IMG/VR virus record: IMGVR_UViG_3300017719_000032
Coordinates: 1 to 42,393 of that record
DNA from: a virus
Length of the DNA stretch: 42,393 nucleotides
Strand: one strand, 5' to 3'
Shown one piece after another: positions 37,909-42,393 of the stretch. The notes under the pieces were generated by a model. The model was not told the origin of the DNA. It ran no database searches and worked only from the letters and a program-made list of their open reading frames with translations. The position numbers and the translations under genes are program-made. Positions within the stretch are counted from its first letter, which is position 1. Every line of letters begins with the position of its first letter.

Positions 37909-38817
37909 ATGGAATTAAATTACAAGAAAACAAGTTTCACTAAGGTAAGTGAATTAGAGATACCTGCTAGCTTCTTTAATAGAATGAAGACAGGTTCAGA
38001 TATGGATAAGGTTTTTGGTGAGGGTATCTTACCAGGAGCAGCAACTACAGTTACAGCAGTTGCAGGAGGAGGCAAGACTACCTTCTTGTTAGAGTTGATG
38101 GAGAAGTTAGATGCAAATGGTTACAAGACAGCATATGCATCAGGAGAAGAGAGTGTACATATGCTAGCTTATACTTGTAAGAGGCTAAATGTTACTAATG
38201 TTGCTGTAGCTAATGAGACAGATGTAGATAGGTTAGCTGCTGCTATGGAGAATCTAGATGCAATTGTTGTAGATAGTTTTCCTTCTTTAACCTCTACCAA
38301 GAAGATGAATACAAGAGAGCGAGAGAGCTATGCAGTAACTACTCTTACAAAGAAAGCTAAAGAGACTAACTGTGCAATCTTCTTTATTATGCATCTAACT
38401 AAAGCAGGTGTGTTGAAGGGTTCAACCTTAGTACCTCATATGGTTGATGTTAACATTAAGATTGAGAGAGATGCTGATGATGATAGGTTGAGAGTGTTTG
38501 ATACTTATAAGAATAGGTTTGGTGCAACTGGTGAAGTAGAAGCTGAGCTAGGTCGTGAAGGGTTTAGTGGGTTTGGTGAAAAGAAGAAACCCCTTACAGA
38601 TTCTGAGAAACTTGAGAAGGGAGTGCTTGAGATGGATCCACCTACCATTACTGAAGATGCTGTAATGGATACATTCAATATCTCAAAGAGCAAAGCATAT
38701 GTAACTCTTAGAAGTTTAGTAGAGAAGAATAAACTTAAGAAGTTTGGAAGAGGTAAAAGTGCTGTTTGGAAGAGAGTGTTAGTTGATAAACCTAAAGTAG
38801 CAGCTATACTTGTATAG
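37909..38817 (+). CDS. RadA/Sms-like RecA-fold ATPase with C-terminal winged helix, 302 aa
   Basis: RecA-fold ATPase: Walker A AVAGGGKT (50-57), YASGEES strand end (77-83), Walker B DAIVVDSFPS (117-126), MHLTKAGVLKGS loop (161-172) and the RadA signature KNRFG (201-205), which bacterial RadA/Sms uses for DNA branch migration. The N-terminal zinc finger and C-terminal Lon-like domain of cellular RadA are absent; instead residues 245-290 form a winged-helix (TEDAVMDTFNISKSKAYVTL, then VEKNKLKKFGRGKSAVWKR). It may remodel recombination intermediates or regulate a partner. The TAG stop abuts the next ATG, so it is coupled to the amidohydrolase. Confidence 0.75.
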   Translation: MELNYKKTSFTKVSELEIPASFFNRMKTGSDMDKVFGEGILPGAATTVTAVAGGGKTTFLLELMEKLDANGYKTAYASGEESVHMLAYTCKRLNVTNVAVANETDVDRLAAAMENLDAIVVDSFPSLTSTKKMNTRERESYAVTTLTKKAKETNCAIFFIMHLTKAGVLKGSTLVPHMVDVNIKIERDADDDRLRVFDTYKNRFGATGEVEAELGREGFSGFGEKKKPLTDSEKLEKGVLEMDPPTITEDAVMDTFNISKSKAYVTLRSLVEKNKLKKFGRGKSAVWKRVLVDKPKVAAILV

Positions 38818-39789
38818 ATGAAAGTTGACATTCATACTAACTTAGAATGGTTCCCGACTTCGAAGAGCTCTGATACTAGAGTGCATGCCTCTGTTCAGCA
38901 GATGGCAGACTTCTTAAATGTAAATGAAGTAACAGTTAACTTCTGCCTCTATCCTAGAGATGGTTATCATATGCTTGAGAAGTTAGCTAAGATTACTCCT
39001 CACATTAAGCATATTGGTGTGCAAGTACTCATGGGTGCAGAAGCAGCTGATGCTACAGCAATTGAGAGTGTTATGCTTGATGTAAATAATAGCATAAGAA
39101 CATTTAAGAATGGTGGTTTGTGTCATGGTATCAAGATAGCCTCTCATAGAGGTTGGTGGAATAGAAAAGGTGAAGTAGACTCAGGATTTGATTATGGTAG
39201 AGGAGATTGTAGGCAGCTTACTAAATGGTTAAGGTCTATGCCTGATGGTTCTATTTGTTCTATGCATATGCAAGGTGATCCTATTCAGAACTCTGCTTCT
39301 ATTCCTACTACTGTAGGTATGTATGCATATAAGAACCCTAACATTAAGTTCATTATCAATCATGCTGGTGACTTTGGTCAAGGTGGTCTTAGTAATAAAC
39401 CTAAAAAGTATAAGACAGTAACTAAGAAGGGTGAGGTTAACTTCTTCCCTGCTTATAGATATGCTCACTCACAAGGCCTTATTCATACTGCAGTAGCTAT
39501 GGCTAACACTATGCATAATGTTATGATTGATACTTCTGTCTATACTCCTTTCAAAGGTAAGATGATGGGTGAGTGTAGGTCATGGGCAATTGGTAGTGAT
39601 TATCCATTCCAGATCAAAGCTGATAATGATAAGCTTAAGAGTACTTCTAAGATGATGCTTAATGAAGAGAAGAAGTTCATTAAGGACTTAGGAGAAGAGA
39701 GAGTCAAGCAAGCACATAAAGATGCTTATCATTGGTTGACTGCTGATATTGATACTCTTATTAAAGAGAGTGAATGGTATGAAGAATAA
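38818..39789 (+). CDS. Amidohydrolase-like TIM-barrel metal hydrolase, 323 aa
   Basis: Starts right after the RadA-like stop. Motifs of the amidohydrolase superfamily in order: KVDIHTN (His6; the second metal ligand position is Asn8), GIKIASH (Lys107, His110), SMHMQGD (His150), IINHAGD (His182) and GSDYPF (Asp261). These supply metal ligands and the catalytic Asp of amidohydrolase-2-type enzymes, which cut amide or ester bonds or decarboxylate. HxN instead of HxH suggests a single-metal site. Stop overlaps the amidoligase start by 11 nt. The substrate is unknown; adjacency to an amidoligase suggests opposite or sequential handling of the same amide bond. Confidence 0.6.
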   Translation: MKVDIHTNLEWFPTSKSSDTRVHASVQQMADFLNVNEVTVNFCLYPRDGYHMLEKLAKITPHIKHIGVQVLMGAEAADATAIESVMLDVNNSIRTFKNGGLCHGIKIASHRGWWNRKGEVDSGFDYGRGDCRQLTKWLRSMPDGSICSMHMQGDPIQNSASIPTTVGMYAYKNPNIKFIINHAGDFGQGGLSNKPKKYKTVTKKGEVNFFPAYRYAHSQGLIHTAVAMANTMHNVMIDTSVYTPFKGKMMGECRSWAIGSDYPFQIKADNDKLKSTSKMMLNEEKKFIKDLGEERVKQAHKDAYHWLTADIDTLIKESEWYEE

Positions 39790-40672
39790 AATGACATTTG
39801 GATTAGAACTAGAACTACCTGATGTAGATACGAATGTAGAGATACCAGCTCATATTGGTAGCTTTGATATGAAAGACTTCACTATTGCTAACAGTGATGG
39901 GCTTGCTAATGATCCTAAGAAGAAGTACTTTTTAATTGGTTCAGAGGTCAATATGACTCCTACTGATAGCATTGATCAGATGATTGATAACGTAGAGAGC
40001 CTCTACTCTCTTGTTAGTACAAAGACTAATCATAAGTCTAACCTACATGTTCATATTGGTGTAGAGGGCCTTGTAGATGACTTTGAGAAGCTCCATAAGC
40101 TGCATGCATATACATACAAGCATGAGAAGTATATAATGAGTAAGGTTGATGCTCTTCCAGCATCTACTACTGATAAGATGGCAGAAAGAATTAAGCACTT
40201 ATTGAAGTCACATCAGTATACATATGCAAAGAGTTATCAGGAGAGAATCTTAGATGCTACAACTTGTAAAGATATAGGAGATGCTCATCAACCGATTAGG
40301 AAGAGAGATGGTAAGAGACTTACACACTTACACAAGAGGGCTGGAATTAATCTAAGATCTATCTTTAGTCGTGGTGCAATTGAGTTCAGACACTTCTTTG
40401 GTACAGATGACTTTGACCAATATAGAGATGCACTTGAGTGGTGTAAGTTGTATGTAGAGAATGCTATCGGAGATCAAAAGCATCCTAATAAACTACTTGC
40501 AAGTAGAGAGTGGAACTTCCCTAAGATGGCTCCTTGGAATGAAGAGTTACAAATTATGTGGGAGTATACTAACCTTGAGCATAATAAGCGAGGAGAAGTA
40601 AAAGACAGAATCAACCAATTACTAAATGAGAATAAAATCAACAGACAACATCTTGGTAGTATGTTCAGGTAA
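39779..40672 (+). CDS. Amidoligase (GS-fold, Amidoligase_2 family) protein, 297 aa
   Basis: ATP-dependent COOH-NH2 ligase of the glutamine-synthetase fold: N-terminal FGLELEL (Glu10, Glu12), central LHVHIG (His90, His92), EKYIMSKVDAL, and AINLRS-type INLRSIFSRGAIEFRHFFGT (Arg193, Glu202, Arg204), the ATP/metal residues of the Amidoligase_2 family. Phage members of this family have been proposed (Iyer and colleagues) to make peptide tags or modify cell-wall peptides. The start could also be the ATG at 39791, inside the overlap with the previous gene. The next gene begins within its 3' end (47-nt overlap). Confidence 0.65.
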   Translation: MKNKMTFGLELELPDVDTNVEIPAHIGSFDMKDFTIANSDGLANDPKKKYFLIGSEVNMTPTDSIDQMIDNVESLYSLVSTKTNHKSNLHVHIGVEGLVDDFEKLHKLHAYTYKHEKYIMSKVDALPASTTDKMAERIKHLLKSHQYTYAKSYQERILDATTCKDIGDAHQPIRKRDGKRLTHLHKRAGINLRSIFSRGAIEFRHFFGTDDFDQYRDALEWCKLYVENAIGDQKHPNKLLASREWNFPKMAPWNEELQIMWEYTNLEHNKRGEVKDRINQLLNENKINRQHLGSMFR

Positions 40673-41069
40673 CATTAACCGTTCAGCTATAGCAGAGTAT
40701 CTATTTAGAGCAGAAGGCTTTACTAGTGTAGACTCATGTGGTCTAGGTAAGACAGCAGCTAAAGGTTTACCTATGGCAAAAAAGATGAGAGCTCTTTTTA
40801 AAGAAGAGTTCAATCATACTAGCAAGCAGATTAATCAAGAGTTAGTTGATTGGGCTGATGTTGTCTTATGCATGGGACCAGGTCAGGTAAGGAAAACTAA
40901 TAAGTTATTCAATACAGATAAGGCAGAGCTCTTTGGAGGTAAGAAGGTAGATGATCCACACTTTACTAATAATCATAAGGAGGTTGCTGACTATATTGAT
41001 GTAGTCATTAAACACTACAAGTTGAGTGGTGATGTGCAGATGGTTGATAATATTGATGATTTCATCTAA
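40626..41069 (+). CDS. Low-molecular-weight protein tyrosine phosphatase, 147 aa
   Basis: LMW-PTP: catalytic P-loop VCSGNINRSAIAE (Cys13-X5-Arg19, then Ser20), the general-acid loop VDDPHF (Asp110) and a helix-rich fold of the normal size (about 150 aa). Cellular and bacterial enzymes remove phosphate from phosphotyrosine in polysaccharide-export kinases. Its gene overlaps the amidoligase gene, so it belongs to the same operon. A phage copy could reverse host Tyr phosphorylation or act on a phosphorylated small molecule. The P-loop has Ser-Gly-Asn-Ile-Asn in place of the common Leu-Gly-Asn-Ile-Cys. Confidence 0.8.
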   Translation: MRIKSTDNILVVCSGNINRSAIAEYLFRAEGFTSVDSCGLGKTAAKGLPMAKKMRALFKEEFNHTSKQINQELVDWADVVLCMGPGQVRKTNKLFNTDKAELFGGKKVDDPHFTNNHKEVADYIDVVIKHYKLSGDVQMVDNIDDFI

Positions 41070-41086
41070 AGGAACTCCGATATAAT
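41069..41086 (+). promoter_or_regulatory. AAGGAACT promoter for the gene at 41092
   Basis: AAGGAACT (41069-41076), CCGA, TATAAT (41081-41086), 5 nt, ATG at 41092. Abuts the phosphatase stop. Confidence 0.75.
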
Positions 41087-41091
41087 TAGGT

Positions 41092-41283
41092 ATGGAGAAA
41101 AAGAATAATTATACAGTAGTATGGTCTTACAAAGGACTTGAGCGTAGAGTTGTTGTTAAGGCAGAGACGAGAGCAGATGCTGAGGATGTAGTCTACGAGA
41201 AGAATAAGCATCTCTTTGATCATGATGCCATTCATGGTACAGAGAATTGTGAGATTAAGTCTGTACGTAAGAACCTTGGATAG
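41092..41283 (+). CDS. Small hypothetical protein, 63 aa
   Basis: Strand-helix-strand: YTVVWSYKGLERRVVVKAE, then TRADAEDVVYEKNKHLF and CEIKSVRKN. The TAG stop precedes the next ATG by 1 nt. Similar short beta-alpha-beta proteins are frequent in T4-like phages; no function recognised. Confidence 0.6.
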   Translation: MEKKNNYTVVWSYKGLERRVVVKAETRADAEDVVYEKNKHLFDHDAIHGTENCEIKSVRKNLG

Positions 41284-41284
41284 T

Positions 41285-41584
41285 ATGAGACCAACTAAGA
41301 AGAAAGCTTATCTAGATAAGAAGGAGTTGAAAGATAATATCAATAGACTTGCTGCAGAAATCAAAGGTGGTGAAGAAGATGTTATGGAAGAATATGAGGA
41401 AGCTGTTCAGCAATTTGCTGAGTTGACTCGTTGTCAAGCTCCTGCCTCTGAAACTGATCCAGTTGCTTGGGATTTATTTTGTGAGTTAGCTGGAGGTGAT
41501 CCAGGTAAGATTGTTTATGCAGGTGGTAGGAGAAGTTTAAACTATCTAGAAATGGTTAAGTTTAACCGTGGATATTGGAGATAG
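41285..41584 (+). CDS. Small hypothetical protein, 99 aa
   Basis: Start at 41285 (MRPTKKKAYLDKKELKDNIN), right after the previous stop; a frame starting earlier lies inside the previous gene. Charged coiled N-terminal half, then AELTRCQAPASETDPVAWDL and a Gly-rich GGDPGKIVYAGGRR. No family recognised. Confidence 0.55.
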   Translation: MRPTKKKAYLDKKELKDNINRLAAEIKGGEEDVMEEYEEAVQQFAELTRCQAPASETDPVAWDLFCELAGGDPGKIVYAGGRRSLNYLEMVKFNRGYWR

Positions 41585-41590
41585 AGAAGA

Positions 41591-41596
41591 TATAAT
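41591..41596 (+). promoter_or_regulatory. -10 box TATAAT before 41603, degenerate early promoter
   Basis: TATAAT (41591-41596) then 6 nt to ATG 41603. The upstream bases (GAGAAGA) do not match AAGGAACT well. Confidence 0.4.
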
Positions 41597-41602
41597 ATGA
41601 GT

Positions 41603-41923
41603 ATGCAATGGCATGGTGGTAAAGGTTCAAAGCAACGTACAACTAACTATAGCGCTTACTCAGATAACTTTGATAAAATATTTAGAAAGAAAGATATGAG
41701 AGAAGAACTACAATGGGATGTATATGGAGATGACTACGAGTGTCCAGAGGCAGTTGACTTGCTTGAGGATGATGTCATCTCTTGGAGTGAAGTCGATGAT
41801 GGTATTGAGATTAAGATTGTGCATGAATCTTACTCTGTAGGTGAGGCAGGTGCTCGAGGTGGTTCAGTCTTTACTGTACCTACTGCTAAGTTCAACTGTG
41901 AATACAAGCCAGCTTTCAGATGA
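41603..41923 (+). CDS. Hypothetical protein, 106 aa
   Basis: I prefer the ATG at 41603 because it lies 6 nt past TATAAT, the spacing used by the other early genes; an in-frame ATG at 41597 would place the start 0 nt from the box. Sequence has a basic N-terminus (MQWHGGKGSKQRTTNYSAYS), acidic middle and a Gly-rich VGEAGARGGSVFTV. No family recognised. Stop overlaps the next ATG (ATGA). Confidence 0.55.
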   Translation: MQWHGGKGSKQRTTNYSAYSDNFDKIFRKKDMREELQWDVYGDDYECPEAVDLLEDDVISWSEVDDGIEIKIVHESYSVGEAGARGGSVFTVPTAKFNCEYKPAFR

Positions 41924-42081
41924 TTGATCAAAGTACAATTGATAAGGTAACAGTAGAGGTTACTGATTTATGGAATGATAGAGAGCTGGATTCACAGCGT
42001 GAGACTTTTGAAGAGACTCTCTTCTGGTATTTATCACATCTAAACAATAGAGTTTTAGAGGACTATTATGAGCAAAAGTAA
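41920..42081 (+). CDS. Small hypothetical protein, 53 aa
   Basis: ATGA overlap with the previous gene; helical (TDLWNDRELDSQRETFEETL, then YLSHLNNRVLEDYYEQ). No family recognised. Overlaps the next start by 14 nt. Confidence 0.5.
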   Translation: MIDQSTIDKVTVEVTDLWNDRELDSQRETFEETLFWYLSHLNNRVLEDYYEQK

Positions 42082-42393
42082 ATTAAAGACTACAGGTGAA
42101 GCTAGACAGTTTGATACAGGAGCAATTCGGGATTGTGCTGAGGGTAAACCACGGATGAGTCTAGTACCTCATGCAGCGTTGACAGCTGTTATGCATAGAT
42201 ATCTTGCAGGTGCTGAAACCTATGGAGAGAACAATTGGAAGAAAGGTATGAAGAGCTCTGTACTGTATGACTCTTGCATGAGACATCTTATGGCAGATTG
42301 GACTGGTGATGCATCAGAAGATCATCTAGGAGCTGCTCTTTGGAATATTATGGGTATGATTGATAATAGAGTTAATCGTCCGGATATGGATGA
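42068..42393 (+). CDS. dATP/dGTP pyrophosphohydrolase N-terminal domain (PF18909-like), partial
   Basis: Begins at 42068 inside the end of the previous gene and runs off the window. The fragment contains RQFDTGAIRDCAEGKPRMSL, HRYLAGAETYGENNWKKGM, YDSCMRHLMADWTGDASEDH and LGAALWNIMGM: a 'FdtGAxRDxxxGKPrxsLxPxxAL...GAxkYgexNWxkG...SxxRHlxxxxxGxxdEDHLxAaaWN' layout that I know from the dATP/dGTP diphosphohydrolase N-terminal family found in phages. Such MazG-like enzymes remove dGTP or dATP to keep the dNTP pool suitable for modified-DNA phages or host degradation. Whether this phage has a modified base cannot be told here. Confidence 0.7.
   Translation, partial: MSKSKLKTTGEARQFDTGAIRDCAEGKPRMSLVPHAALTAVMHRYLAGAETYGENNWKKGMKSSVLYDSCMRHLMADWTGDASEDHLGAALWNIMGMIDNRVNRPDMD

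Overview
The window is an AT-rich segment of a tailed-phage genome with a T4-like (contractile-tailed myovirus) structural and replication core. Seen directly: a large terminase with intact ATPase and nuclease motifs, tail sheath, tail tube, GPW/gp25 baseplate wedge, gp26/gp51-type baseplate proteins, a gp44-type clamp loader and a trimeric dUTPase. Genes are tightly packed on both strands, use the standard bacterial code, and no tRNA gene was seen. Cyanophage-like and marine-phage-like accessory genes (nucleotide-sugar enzymes, small zinc-ribbon and PGDYG-like proteins, a long repeat-rich fibre) suggest an aquatic environmental phage. The host cannot be read from the sequence.

Layout. 1-2.7 kb: end of gp25 and a set of small, basic, cysteine-containing proteins. 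2.7-5.2 kb: a gene broken by an in-frame TGA, the clamp loader, dUTPase and a candidate small terminase. 5.2-18.6 kb: a long leftward late block which, in transcription order, is large terminase, tube-like protein, sheath, tube, second tube-like protein, two gp26/gp51-type baseplate proteins, tape-measure candidate, tube-cap candidate, gp53-like wedge and a 752-residue structural protein. 18.7-21.0 kb: rightward acidic scaffold-like protein, a small protein and a gp14-like neck protein. 21.1-25.8 kb: leftward glycosyltransferase and a 1229-residue cysteine-rich fibre. 25.8-31.2 kb: rightward RecB/Cas4-like nuclease and three sugar-nucleotide genes with a baseplate-hub-like gene between them. 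31.2-32.2 kb: two leftward late proteins. 32.2-42.4 kb: a dense rightward early/middle region of small genes, with endolysin, DUF932 protein, RadA-like ATPase, amidohydrolase, amidoligase, LMW tyrosine phosphatase and a dATP/dGTP pyrophosphohydrolase fragment.

The strongest unexpected signal is in the gene starts. Late genes repeatedly read NATAAATA, exactly 5 nt, then ATG or GTG. Early/middle genes read AAGGAACT, exactly 4 nt, TATAAT, 5-7 nt, then ATG. Other early genes have TTGAnn, 16-18 nt, a TATAAT-like box, about 6 nt, then ATG. If transcription starts at the normal distance from these boxes, the start codon is the first mRNA base, so the phage seems to make leaderless mRNAs in all its expression classes. 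The AAGGAACT element sits too close to the -10 box to be a -35 box and looks like an undescribed phage promoter class.

A second candidate system is the abutting or overlapping run at 37909-41069: RadA-like ATPase with a C-terminal winged helix, amidohydrolase, GS-fold amidoligase and low-molecular-weight tyrosine phosphatase, all behind one AAGGAACT promoter. A 90-nt imperfect hairpin at 33791-33880 is a third item worth following up.
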